A model generated the notes under the pieces. The model ran no database searches. It saw only the letters and a program-made list of their open reading frames with translations, and was not told where the DNA came from. Below, one piece after another: positions 1 to 7,943 of a DNA stretch of 16,969 bases. A program made the position numbers and the translations under genes. Each line of letters starts with the position of its first letter. Within the stretch, counting starts at the first letter, position 1. Origin of the DNA: JASFYU01 sp045046905 (GTDB lineage Bacteria > Bacteroidota > Bacteroidia > Flavobacteriales > Flavobacteriaceae); the NCBI GenBank assembly GCA_045046905.1, contig JASFYU010000033.1, forward strand, positions 1 through 16,969, written 5' to 3'.

Positions 1-265
1 TGTATCTTCACTTGTTCCAAAGTCACTTTTTTTATATGCTGAAATCAATATATGTGCTTAACTCATATCATTTCTGCTCTCTGGCCAACGTACTCATCTA
101 CTGTTTTAAAGTTTTAAAAAAAAGGAATACCTTCTAGATGCTGTGGGTGATTAACTTGCGATTGCTTTCATGATTGGTTGTTTTTGATTAAATAATTCTT
201 AGTTACTTTTTAGCGATTCTAATTTCTGTATCATGCCCAGTATACAAGAATTAAAATACCGGTGT
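1..265. other. no gene recognised
   Basis: This AT-rich stretch has no frame on either strand that I can support as coding. Candidate starts on the minus strand run into stops within a few codons, and the plus-strand frames open at the left edge are short and unlike protein. It lies downstream of the minus-strand gene ending at 266. Confidence 0.6.
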
Positions 266-871
266 TTATTCTTTTTTCAATGCTGTCATTAGTTGGTCAT
301 AGGTCTCTATTTTAGTATAAAGTCTTCCCCCCAAATTAATGATTGATATTTTCATTGAATCGATTGGCGTATGCCCAAAGGATCTTTGGAGCTGTTCTTT
401 CATTTTTGGTCTTTCGACGAGCTTATGAGAGGTAAACAGGTATTTGCCTTGTGATAAGGCACTTAGTAGACTGTCACAATTACCGCACTGTTCTGTTATA
501 TAAACTATAATATTTTTTTTAGGTTTTATTTTAATTAATTTATATTCTTTCTTGAGTGCCCGTTTCGACAAGCTATCATTGACCACAATGGTATGTGTAT
601 AGGAGGGGATTTTTCCCCGCACCATTACTACGGTTTTCATATGAACCTTTGAGGTGGCAGGAACCCTAATAAACCGAGGTCTAGCTCTACTTTGTCTAAT
701 ATTGGTTCCTTTGATGGTCAGCATAACATCAAGATCCTGTTCATTTTCATTAATGGCATAGAAGGCAAGCCTATTCGGAATTTTTTCTACAACAATCTTC
801 ACGGGTATTTCCTGAGCTTTGGTACTGGTATTGCCAAAAAGTATAAGGATAAAAAGGAAGGTTCGTAACAT
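266..871 (-). CDS. secreted protein with C-terminal glutaredoxin/thioredoxin-like domain
   Basis: The 201-residue protein starts with a hydrophobic signal peptide (about residues 1-19, ending TKA before Q20), so it is probably exported. Residues about 25-105 look like an all-beta, Ig-like region with alternating hydrophobic residues and no motif I can name. The C-terminal part (about 118-200) resembles a thioredoxin-fold domain: a hydrophobic strand IIVYI, a CGNC redox motif at C129-C132, a TP pair at 168-169 in the usual cis-proline position, then a final strand and helix. A periplasmic thiol-disulfide role is inferred; the substrate is unknown. It is divergent from the ROK gene, with 171 bp between them. 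The start is chosen because it gives an intact signal peptide. Confidence 0.75.
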   Translation of the reverse strand: MLRTFLFILILFGNTSTKAQEIPVKIVVEKIPNRLAFYAINENEQDLDVMLTIKGTNIRQSRARPRFIRVPATSKVHMKTVVMVRGKIPSYTHTIVVNDSLSKRALKKEYKLIKIKPKKNIIVYITEQCGNCDSLLSALSQGKYLFTSHKLVERPKMKEQLQRSFGHTPIDSMKISIINLGGRLYTKIETYDQLMTALKKE

Positions 872-1025
872 ATTTAATGGATATTACTAACCAATATATG
901 AAATATTCGGGGATTGCATATATCTAAAATTCGTAAAGTATTTAAAATAACATTGTTGCTGTATAATTTTCACTCAATAATGTGTACGTTCACGACTTAC
1001 TATGATTATTTTTGAAGGAGAATAG

Positions 1026-1046
1026 ATGAACCTAAGGCATAAATGA
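1026..1046 (+). other. possible 6-codon leader ORF before the ROK gene
   Basis: A purine-rich GAAGGAG at 1014-1020 lies five bases before an ATG at 1026. That ATG opens a six-codon frame (MNLRHK) whose TGA at 1044-1046 overlaps the ROK start codon as ATGA. This geometry would permit translational coupling. Shine-Dalgarno sites are used weakly in Bacteroidota, so chance is a real alternative. A sequence fitting the phylum's TAnnTTTG -7 box lies at 1007-1014, but no convincing -33 partner was seen and it would leave almost no leader. Confidence 0.25.
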
Positions 1047-1978
1047 GCAATAAAACAATAACAATTGGGGTCGATATAGGTGGGGCACATGTATTCAGTG
1101 CGGCTTTTGATACCATTGAACAAAAGATTATTACCGATAGTAGAAGTTATACAAAAATCAATAGCAAAGGCTCTGTAGCCGAAATAATGCAGGAATGGGG
1201 AGATGCCCTTAGAAAAACAATCTCCAAGATAGATGTTCGTCGGCTTAAAGGTATTGCCTTTGCCATACCCGGACCATTTGATTACAAAAAAGGCATAGCG
1301 AAATTCGAAAAAAACGATAAATATGAACGTCTGAAAAATGTTGATATCGGAAATGAAATTGCAAAGATGAACGGTATTCCAAAGGTTCCTATTCGTTTTA
1401 TTAATGATGCCACGGCTTTTGCTATTGGTGTTTCGTCTTATGGCGAGGGCAAACCGTATAAAAAGGTAGTGGCATTGACCTTGGGTACCGGAATAGGCTC
1501 TGCCTTTATTGAAAATGGTACACCAGTTTTTAGTGGGCCTAATGTTCCTTGTTTGGGTTGTCTTTGGCATCTGCGCTATAGAGATGGTATGGTCGATGAT
1601 TACTTTTCTACGCGCTGGCTCGTCAATGAATTCAAAAACAAAACCTCAAGAACGGTGAAGGGTGTGCATGAGATTGCAAATTTGGTCAATGAGGTTCCTG
1701 AAGCGAAGATCGTTTTTGATGAATTTGGCCTATATCTGGGAGAATTTTTGGCACCTTGGCTAAAACAATTTTCAGCAGATGTACTGATTTTGGGTGGGGG
1801 AATCACCAAATCTTTCAAATTATTTTCACCTATTTTGAAAAATACCCTTATAGAAAGTGGCGTTCAAGTAGATCTAAAGGTGTCAGGCCAAATGGAAGAT
1901 GCTACGATTATGGCAAGTGCCAAATTATTCGAGGAATCTTTCTGGGATCGTATTAAGGGCGATCTTCCAGATAATTAA
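1043..1978 (+). CDS. ROK family protein (sugar kinase-like)
   Basis: The 311-residue protein has the ROK (ASKHA fold) signature: the phosphate-1 loop GVDIGGAH at residues 9-16, the catalytic-base region FINDATAFAIG with D122, the phosphate-2 loop LGTGIG at 147-152 and the adenosine loop LILGGGI near 248-254. Family members phosphorylate glucose, N-acetylglucosamine, N-acetylmannosamine or similar sugars; others are repressors. No helix-turn-helix precedes the kinase domain, which favours an enzyme. The canonical zinc motif (CxCGxxGCxE) is absent; its place is taken by CLGCLWH (C170, C173, H176). The start gives the phosphate-1 loop its usual distance from the N terminus. It converges on the cytochrome gene, 52 bp away. 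The substrate cannot be told from sequence. Confidence 0.88.
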   Translation: MSNKTITIGVDIGGAHVFSAAFDTIEQKIITDSRSYTKINSKGSVAEIMQEWGDALRKTISKIDVRRLKGIAFAIPGPFDYKKGIAKFEKNDKYERLKNVDIGNEIAKMNGIPKVPIRFINDATAFAIGVSSYGEGKPYKKVVALTLGTGIGSAFIENGTPVFSGPNVPCLGCLWHLRYRDGMVDDYFSTRWLVNEFKNKTSRTVKGVHEIANLVNEVPEAKIVFDEFGLYLGEFLAPWLKQFSADVLILGGGITKSFKLFSPILKNTLIESGVQVDLKVSGQMEDATIMASAKLFEESFWDRIKGDLPDN

Positions 1979-2030
1979 CCGTATTGGATCAAGGGCATTG
2001 ATTGCGAATGCGTTGGTCAAAAAGCCGAAG

Positions 2031-3479
2031 TCACAATGTTTTTAGATATTCAAGAAGTGCCTTCTTTTCAGTATCGGACAAGTTATCTCCGAAAGTGTGT
2101 CCTGCATTGCCATAGCCCCTTATTGTTGTATCATAGGTGTTTTTGTCGGCTTTAGAATTTTCCACGGTATAGTTCCAACCTATTTTATTTTGATTATAAT
2201 CTGTATTTACATATGTTCTGCTCCAATATTTTGGCCTTTTTTGACTGTTGAGAATGTCTTCTAGGGTAGGTACTGAAGCATTATGAAAATATGGCGCCGT
2301 TGCCCATATTCCATCCAAAGGGGGTGCAATATAACCGCCCTCTGCTTTGATTTCCATAGGGTTGTCATCCGTTCCGAACCAGCCCGTATTGAACCAATCC
2401 ATAAAATAATCATTTATTTCCGATGGCTCGGTATAGTGGTCTGAAAGCTCGGGGTCGGTACCGATTGTTTTAAGGGAAACCAAAAGATTAGGATATGATG
2501 CGTTTGTACCATAAGAACCGTGGCACTTAACACACTGCTTTTCAAATATTGATTTTCCTTCTGTAGCAAGAGTCGTATTGATAGTAAAGGGGTATGGTGG
2601 AGGCTCAATACTGTTGATGTACGCAAGTACATCTACCATGTTTTGGTCTACCTCCTCTGCTTTTGAGACATCAGAAAGTGTTAATAAACTAGAACCGATA
2701 AATGATTTGCAGAAATCTTTTCTACCAATAGCATGAAAGAACATGGCATTTTTCTTTTTTAAGAGCCACCATGCGGGTACATCGGTCGGAAAAACTTCGG
2801 TATCTACCTCGACATTAGGTGTGTCGATCCATTCTAGTGTAGTTTTATCTCTATGGGCAATAAGTACTTCTGTGATTTTATCGGCAGGGTTCACACCACG
2901 TGTCTTAGTTAAAGTGGCCGGTCCTATGGCTACAATACTTTTTCGGAACTGATCGTACGCCTTCCATTCATCGCTATTTTCTCCTCCATACAAGAAAGAT
3001 ATGGCAGAATTTAATAATGAGATGTTATCGGCTCTATTCACGGTGAAATCACTATCGTGACTTCCTAATCCTATAATAAATTCGTTATTTATTTCTGAAG
3101 CATGACATGCCATACAGTTTGGTCCAACAATCCTAACTCCATTCGGTGCAGTTACTGCGGTATAGTTCGAGGGAATAACGGCATTATCACCAGACCTATT
3201 AAGTACATTTGAATTGTCTTCGCCAAAACCTCGTAAAAAAGCCTCATAAGGAATGCCAGAACTCATATAAGCACCTGATATCAAATAGTCGTAGCCCTTG
3301 ATGACATCTCCGCTGCGTTGCGTATTTGCAGGAATATTATCTACTTCAATAATGAGCGAAGGAGGGGAGTCGGGGTCCACTTCGGTATCAGGTACGAGCG
3401 GTTCTATACTGTTGTTGGAACAGGAATAGGTCGCTGCTAAAAGTACTAGTAGCAGCGAAAAAAGGTTGAATTTTTTCAA
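2031..3479 (-). CDS. lipoprotein with two c-type heme sites, cytochrome c peroxidase-like
   Basis: The 482-residue protein has a lipoprotein signal peptide with its lipobox cysteine at C20 (ATYSC), so it is probably membrane-anchored in the envelope. There are two CxxCH heme-attachment motifs, CMACH at 122-126 and CVKCH at 316-320. The second heads a C-terminal cytochrome c domain that ends with APPLDGIWATAPYFHNASVP (386-405), the pattern seen near the active site of di-heme cytochrome c peroxidases and MauG-like proteins. The region between the hemes (about 150-300) has no domain I recognise. Peroxide reduction or another envelope electron-transfer role is inferred. It has no obvious operon partner, since the neighbouring ROK gene is convergent. 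Heme ligation by the two motifs is well supported; the exact family is less certain. Confidence 0.85.
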   Translation of the reverse strand: MKKFNLFSLLLVLLAATYSCSNNSIEPLVPDTEVDPDSPPSLIIEVDNIPANTQRSGDVIKGYDYLISGAYMSSGIPYEAFLRGFGEDNSNVLNRSGDNAVIPSNYTAVTAPNGVRIVGPNCMACHASEINNEFIIGLGSHDSDFTVNRADNISLLNSAISFLYGGENSDEWKAYDQFRKSIVAIGPATLTKTRGVNPADKITEVLIAHRDKTTLEWIDTPNVEVDTEVFPTDVPAWWLLKKKNAMFFHAIGRKDFCKSFIGSSLLTLSDVSKAEEVDQNMVDVLAYINSIEPPPYPFTINTTLATEGKSIFEKQCVKCHGSYGTNASYPNLLVSLKTIGTDPELSDHYTEPSEINDYFMDWFNTGWFGTDDNPMEIKAEGGYIAPPLDGIWATAPYFHNASVPTLEDILNSQKRPKYWSRTYVNTDYNQNKIGWNYTVENSKADKNTYDTTIRGYGNAGHTFGDNLSDTEKKALLEYLKTL

Positions 3480-3853
3480 AGCAATTTATTTTGAACGTTA
3501 ACAACATTAACATCGAATGAAAAATCAATGTCATTCATAAAACTACAATAATAGTAGCCAAACGGACTGCTTTAGTATATGTACCGTTTATTTAACCGAT
3601 GAATGGTAGTATAGGTGGGGGGCTTTATTACAACTAGTAGGTTCATTACCGCGACACTTGCGTCGAAATATAAATGACTCGTTCTTTATTAATTCCTTTG
3701 GGCCTAGCTTGTTTACTATGAGAGGGTAATAGTACTGAGTTAGAAATAAGAAAATAGAGGGTTCTTGCGACTCTAGTACTCGGAGAATAATCATCAGTGA
3801 ACAGTTGGCAGTGAACAGTGAAGTACGCAGGCTGCAAACTGAAGATAGGGTAA
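3480..3853. other. intergenic region, no gene supported
   Basis: This gap separates the SLC12-like gene from the cytochrome gene, both on the minus strand. Short frames exist on the minus strand (about 63-68 codons, 3588-3837), but they lack protein-like composition and overlap one another. The only structure noticed is a short direct repeat near 3795-3819, listed separately. The bases upstream of 3479 presumably hold the cytochrome promoter, but no consensus could be fixed. Confidence 0.6.
3795..3819. repeat. short direct repeat, CAGTGAACAGT twice
   Basis: CAGTGAACAGT occurs at 3795-3805 and again at 3809-3819, a 14-bp period, followed by a related ...GCAAACTGAAGAT tail. It lies 35 bp downstream of the SLC12-like stop codon. 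Runs of this kind, built on AACTG/CAGT units, are a familiar sort of intergenic filler in Bacteroidota (recollection, not tested). No function is claimed. Confidence 0.6.
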
Positions 3854-6040
3854 TTAGGCTTGGTTCTTTATCAGATCTAGGTCTAGCTCATTAAAATTAT
3901 TAGCGGCCTTGACCAAGAGGGTAGAACCAATGGTTTCGAATAAATTGGTTGTTTTGAGTACAAACTCGGCCTGTTTTTCGATTTGGTAATTGGGAATGCC
4001 TACTAGGGTGAGATCCGTAGTTGCCGATTGTTGTTCGATGATGGTATAAAAAGGGATTTGTTCTACGGCATTGTTGATGATTTTTATTTCTACATTCACC
4101 CGTAGATCTTCGACAAGTTTCGATATTTTCGAATGTATTAGATTCATATCTACATTGTTGTTATTGACAAATAGAACTCTGATAGCGGTATTGTTCCATT
4201 TAGGAGATGCAATGATAAATCGTGCAATATTCAGCATCATCTCGGCATTTTTACTATCCGTTTCTCGCCACCATAGATCAACCGTTCGATAGTTACCGAA
4301 TTTCGCTTCCCTATCAAAATCGAGGTACAACAAATTGTAATCTAAATACAATAAGGTCTCGGTCATTTTTGCGTATTCACTTGAATTCTCTAGTCCCTTG
4401 GGCCACCCCATCATTATGGTGTTGGGTTCAACACCTGAAAACCCAAAGGTCGAGGCGATATTGGTTATACCATTGTATATCGTATCGACTTTTATTTGTC
4501 TTGCGAAGATTCCGAGTTCTATGAAGGTTTCGTCACGTACGGTCTGTTCCGTTTTTTTTAATGGAATAGTATTGTTCCTGTCAACAATCAGCTTGAAATT
4601 GGTAACCATACCCGTACGCCCAGAGACGGTTTTACACAATTCAAGTAAATACGATTGATGCTCACTTTTACCACTGAATAGAATGATGTTCGGATTCCAA
4701 TTCGAATTTTTATCTACCTTTGCATCTATTCTTCTTAAGCCCTTGTTGACCACATTTTCCCAAACACTACGCCAAACATCGTTTGATTGTAGCTGTACTT
4801 CTTTTCTTTGCAGTCCAAAATATAGGCCACCAATAACGGCAAATGCTGCGAACATGGCAATCATATCCAATTTGAACATTACGCCAAAGCAAGCAATAAA
4901 ACCAAGAAGACCTATCCACCGCTTAATCTTAAATGTTGGTTGAAAGTCGGGGTTCGCCCAACTTTCTAGGAAATAGGAAATATTGATAAACCCGTAGGCC
5001 GTTAAATAAAACATAGATACAACACGGGCGATAATATCGAGTTCTCCAATCAGGATACCGGCTTCTGCAATGACAAATACAAGAAATAGCGCATTTACAG
5101 GTTCATTATTCTCACCCTTACCTTTGCCGAATATTTTTGGGGTCACCTTATCGAGTGACATGGCTTGTAAAATTCTTGGGCCACCGAGAATACCGCCAAG
5201 GGCAGAGGATAGGGTAGCACCCCATATACCCGCTGCAACGGCCGGGGCGAACAGTGCTATTCGCATTAAAATATTGTAATCCGATTTTAATAGTTCTGGA
5301 GTAATGGTAGTGGCTAAAAAAATGGCGAGCCCTATATAGACTACAAGTCCGATACCAATAGCGGCCAAGGTACCGACCGGGATTGATCTTTTTGGGTCTT
5401 CAAGGTCTCCACTCATTGCGATGCCTGCCGTAAAGCCAGTAACGGCAGGAAAGAATATGGCAAAAACAACCTCCATAGACACAGCGCCTTCGCTTGCGAA
5501 TAGTGAGATGGTTTCTGGGGCGAATTCGGTAGTTCCAAAAAAAATGGAAATCAGAGAAATAACAATAGCGGCCAGAATAAAAAATTGCGTTTTTAAAGCA
5601 AATGAGGTAGAGATTAAGGCCAGTGCGGTAAGTGCAATCAGAGCAATGGTGCCGGTTAGTCGAAAATCATCTACCCCCATACCAAGACCAAAGTACGCAT
5701 TAAAACTTTCTGAAAAACCAATCAGATAAAGTGCAATGGAGAAAGCGGTGCCCACATACAGGGCAATACCAATCGACCCACCGATGGGGATACCCATGCT
5801 TCTTGACAATACATAATAAATACCGCCAGCCCCAATCTTTTTATCAGTAGCGACTGAAGACACACTTAAACCAGTGGTAACCGCAATAACATGAGCGATA
5901 ACAATTATGATTATAGCTCCGAACAGACCCGCATTGCCCACGACCCAGCCCAAACGCATATACATGATTACTCCTAAAATGGTCAAGATTGAAGGTGTAA
6001 ACACACCTGCAAATGATCCAAACTTCTTTTTTTTTATCAT
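3854..6040 (-). CDS. SLC12-like cation-chloride cotransporter family protein
   Basis: The 728-residue protein belongs to the APC superfamily and closely resembles the cation-chloride cotransporter (SLC12, NKCC/KCC) branch. Evidence is the first helix with GVIMYMRLGWVVG (23-35), FFPAVTGFTAG (196-206), the hallmark GDLEDPKRSIP (211-221), and a GGPRILQAM...DKVTPKIFGKG stretch further on. About twelve membrane segments fill residues 13 to about 410. From about 430 to 728 there is a soluble region with NWNPNIILFSG, like the cytosolic C-terminal domain of the eukaryotic proteins. Bacterial relatives are often annotated as amino-acid permeases, so the substrate (Cl- with Na+/K+, or an amino acid) is open. 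The start follows a composite repeat and reads through a run of nine A residues in codons 2-5. No operon partner is evident. Confidence 0.88.
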   Translation of the reverse strand: MIKKKKFGSFAGVFTPSILTILGVIMYMRLGWVVGNAGLFGAIIIIVIAHVIAVTTGLSVSSVATDKKIGAGGIYYVLSRSMGIPIGGSIGIALYVGTAFSIALYLIGFSESFNAYFGLGMGVDDFRLTGTIALIALTALALISTSFALKTQFFILAAIVISLISIFFGTTEFAPETISLFASEGAVSMEVVFAIFFPAVTGFTAGIAMSGDLEDPKRSIPVGTLAAIGIGLVVYIGLAIFLATTITPELLKSDYNILMRIALFAPAVAAGIWGATLSSALGGILGGPRILQAMSLDKVTPKIFGKGKGENNEPVNALFLVFVIAEAGILIGELDIIARVVSMFYLTAYGFINISYFLESWANPDFQPTFKIKRWIGLLGFIACFGVMFKLDMIAMFAAFAVIGGLYFGLQRKEVQLQSNDVWRSVWENVVNKGLRRIDAKVDKNSNWNPNIILFSGKSEHQSYLLELCKTVSGRTGMVTNFKLIVDRNNTIPLKKTEQTVRDETFIELGIFARQIKVDTIYNGITNIASTFGFSGVEPNTIMMGWPKGLENSSEYAKMTETLLYLDYNLLYLDFDREAKFGNYRTVDLWWRETDSKNAEMMLNIARFIIASPKWNNTAIRVLFVNNNNVDMNLIHSKISKLVEDLRVNVEIKIINNAVEQIPFYTIIEQQSATTDLTLVGIPNYQIEKQAEFVLKTTNLFETIGSTLLVKAANNFNELDLDLIKNQA

Positions 6041-6063
6041 TAGGTACTGTAGTCGTTCGTGAA

Positions 6064-6200
6064 TTTAATCCCATCAGTGGGTTTAATTCCTCGATACCTG
6101 CCTACCGCAGGCAGGCGATGTATCGAAAAGATTAAGATTTTTTCCTTCTCCACGCCTCGTTGGTCTGCCTTGCCGTCAGGCAGTCTTGTCCTGAGCTTAT
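6064..6200 (-). repeat. composite palindromic repeat, copy 1, upstream of the SLC12-like gene
   Basis: The part nearest the gene (6064-6095) matches 9324-9355 in 30 of 32 positions. Next comes a hairpin, CCTGCCT (6097-6103) with AGGCAGG (6109-6115), enclosed by an outer pairing of TCGATA (6091-6096) and TATCGA (6121-6126). A second palindrome, CTGCCT...AGGCAG (6165-6183), is followed by a TTGTCCTGAGC tail. The layout matches the copy upstream of the P-II gene, in the same orientation. The near end lies 23 bp from the SLC12-like start codon, so it would be in the 5' leader or promoter region. Confidence 0.8.
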
Positions 6201-6579
6201 GGATTTGATTTCAAAGAAAACGAAATATACTAATTCTTTTTAATACTAATATATCTTAAAAAAGACTTTCTAAAGTCAAAGGCTGTTTTGAAACGGCTTA
6301 AGTATTTTTACAACCTGAGTTCGACCTAAGATTTAATCAAAAAGAGTTCCCCTAGTCTTTGACTCGGGGTTTCTGATTTACCCCTCCTTGGTAGAGCCTC
6401 CCTAATGGCAAAGGCAGGGTCGGAACTTCCTTTTTGCAGTTCAGGGTGAGGTAAAATACCAAATTTCGGTTCTTGGGCCTAAGGCCAAAATGAAACTGGG
6501 GTAATACCCCTATGGCTCTGCTTCGGGGATAGTCGGTTTCAAGAATTTTTTTATTTCTTCAGAAATCAAATTCGATTAT
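6201..6579. other. intergenic region upstream of the aldo/keto reductase
   Basis: No gene is supported here. Besides the 23-bp repeat at 6312-6334, there are short self-complementary runs, such as GGCCTAAGGCC-like sequence near 6476-6487, and GC-rich blocks containing CCCC/GGGG runs (about 6345-6425 and 6495-6530). These look like decayed repeat material. The promoter for the gene at 6580 should lie here, but no consensus was recognised. Confidence 0.55.
6312..6334 (+). repeat. copy A of a 23-bp repeat (core GTTCGACCTAAGATTT)
   Basis: The 23 bases match 7655-7677 on the same strand with one mismatch and 7863-7885 on the opposite strand exactly. The other two copies form the inverted ends of the 7650-7890 element. 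This copy stands alone, 246 bp upstream of the aldo/keto reductase, so that gene is bracketed by direct copies. It may be the remaining end of a second, decayed element. Confidence 0.85.
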
Positions 6580-7539
6580 ATGCAAACTCGAAAATTAGGG
6601 TATAGTGATTATCAACTCTCGACCATCAGTCTAGGTACTTGGGCAATGGGTGGTGGAGAATGGAAAATGAGTTGGGGGCCTCAAGATGACAAGGCATCCA
6701 TAGTGGCCGTTCATGCGGCTCTTGACCAAGGTATTAATTGGATTGACACGGCAGCCATTTATGGCCATGGCCGTTATGAGCAAGTTGTTGGTAAGGCCAT
6801 CAAGGGCATCAGAGATTCTGTAATCTTAGCGACCAAGTGTGGTAGGGTATGGGAAGGAGATAGCTTGGAAATCGGAAAGTCTTTGAAGGCCCATAGTATA
6901 CGCCGCGAGGTGGAGGCCAGTTTAAAACGACTTGATATCGAAGTAATAGATCTAGATCAACTTCATTGGCCCGAGCCCGATAATGAAATTGAAAAGGGGT
7001 GGGGCACTATCGCCGATCTTGTTCGGGAAGGAAAAATTCGCTACGGTGGGGTTTCTAACTTTAGTATAGAGCAATTGAAACGAGCGCAGGCTATTCATCC
7101 GATTACATCGCTACAGCCACCATATAGCATGTTACGTCGTGAGATAGAGGAAGATATCATTGGGTATTGCGAGGCAAATAAGATTGGGGTCATCGCCTAC
7201 AGCCCTATGCAAGCTGGTTTGTTGACCGGGAAATTCAATAAGGAACGGGCGGCCAAGCTTCCGGAATCGGATTGGCGCAGCCGCCATCCTTTTTTTAATG
7301 AGCCCCAATTGGATATCAACCTGAAATTAGTGGAGAAGTTGAAGGTACTTGCCAGTCATAAGAATATCAGCTTACCACAACTTTTTTTGGCCTGGGTATT
7401 ACGTCACAATGCAATAACTTCGGCCATTGTGGGTGCACGAAGTGCCCAACAGATTGAAGAGACCGCTAAGGCGAGTGATATCACCTTGACCCAAGATGAA
7501 ATTGATTGTATCCAGGCGGTTTTAATCGGTGGGCAATAG
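6580..7539 (+). CDS. aldo/keto reductase
   Basis: The 319-residue protein has the usual length of the aldo/keto reductase family, an (alpha/beta)8 barrel that reduces carbonyl compounds with NADPH. The catalytic tetrad is complete: D56 and Y61 in DTAAIYG, K86 in LATKCG, and H129 in DQLHWPEP. The N-terminal LGTWAMGGG (18-26) and the C-terminal AWVLRHNAITSAIVGARSAQ region, which contacts the cofactor phosphate, also fit. The best match in style is the oxidoreductase branch annotated as general stress or YajO/Tas-like proteins. The substrate is unknown. It is a lone plus-strand gene between two repeat-bearing intergenic regions. Confidence 0.92.
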   Translation: MQTRKLGYSDYQLSTISLGTWAMGGGEWKMSWGPQDDKASIVAVHAALDQGINWIDTAAIYGHGRYEQVVGKAIKGIRDSVILATKCGRVWEGDSLEIGKSLKAHSIRREVEASLKRLDIEVIDLDQLHWPEPDNEIEKGWGTIADLVREGKIRYGGVSNFSIEQLKRAQAIHPITSLQPPYSMLRREIEEDIIGYCEANKIGVIAYSPMQAGLLTGKFNKERAAKLPESDWRSRHPFFNEPQLDINLKLVEKLKVLASHKNISLPQLFLAWVLRHNAITSAIVGARSAQQIEETAKASDITLTQDEIDCIQAVLIGGQ

Positions 7540-7581
7540 CCCTATTGGGTTTAAGCTGGCTGTCGGCTAAGGTAGCTTACC

Positions 7582-7628
7582 TCCCAATAACTATCGGGAA
7601 AGCCTTGTTCAGATAGCCATCGGAATGT
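7582..7628. repeat. two degenerate palindromic repeat units (CTATCGG type)
   Basis: An imperfect palindrome, TCCCAATAACTATCGGGA (7582-7599), and a second partial unit, GATAGCCATCGGAATG (about 7612-7627), resemble the perfect palindrome TTCCGATAGCTATCGGAA at 9385-9402. They lie just downstream of the aldo/keto reductase stop. They may be worn copies of the same intergenic repeat. No T-tract follows either one, so a role as an intrinsic terminator is not supported. Confidence 0.5.
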
Positions 7629-7649
7629 TAAAAAATGTTTCTATTAATG

Positions 7650-7890
7650 CTTCAAACCTGTGTTCGACCTAAGATTTGAAATGGAAAATTTGAAGGAATA
7701 TCTGGATATTTCAGAAGTTTACATGATACGTTTGCCTTTTATCTGTATTTCCTTCGGATTTGATGATTTTTTTCCACTTCTCGCCAAATTTCATCAAATT
7801 AACCCGTTAGTCTTTCTAAAATTAAGCTTCGAATTGAATAAAAAAGGATCTAAACTGTAAACAAATCTTAGGTCGAACTCAGGTTTCAAG
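7650..7890. mobile_element. 241-bp MITE-like element with 30-bp terminal inverted repeats
   Basis: The left end (7650-7679) and the reverse complement of the right end (7861-7890) agree in 27 of 30 positions, starting CTTCAAACCTG on the left and CTTGAAACCTG on the right and sharing GTTCGACCTAAGATTT. The interior (about 180 bp, AT-rich) has one open frame from a GTG inside the left repeat, 7660-7860, which looks non-coding. No flanking target duplication could be seen. The element encodes no transposase, so it would be non-autonomous if mobile. A third copy of the repeat core at 6312-6334 supports a dispersed family. A transcribed hairpin or attenuator is an alternative. Confidence 0.55.
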
Positions 7891-7943
7891 GTAGTTTACT
7901 GCGGTGCGGACAGTAATTGGGGTCCTATAATCCTCATGTAGCC

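Noticed and set aside
974..1570. 198-codon open frame on the minus strand
   Set aside because: It lies antisense to the ROK gene, has no family resemblance, and the ROK frame explains the coding signal.
6091..6126. Long hairpin read as an intrinsic terminator
   Set aside because: It lies upstream of the SLC12-like start codon, has no T-tract in either direction, and is shared with another locus, so a repeat is the better description.
7660..7860. 66-codon plus-strand frame inside the inverted-repeat element
   Set aside because: Its only start is a GTG within the left terminal repeat, and the translation is low-complexity and AT-driven with no recognisable motif.
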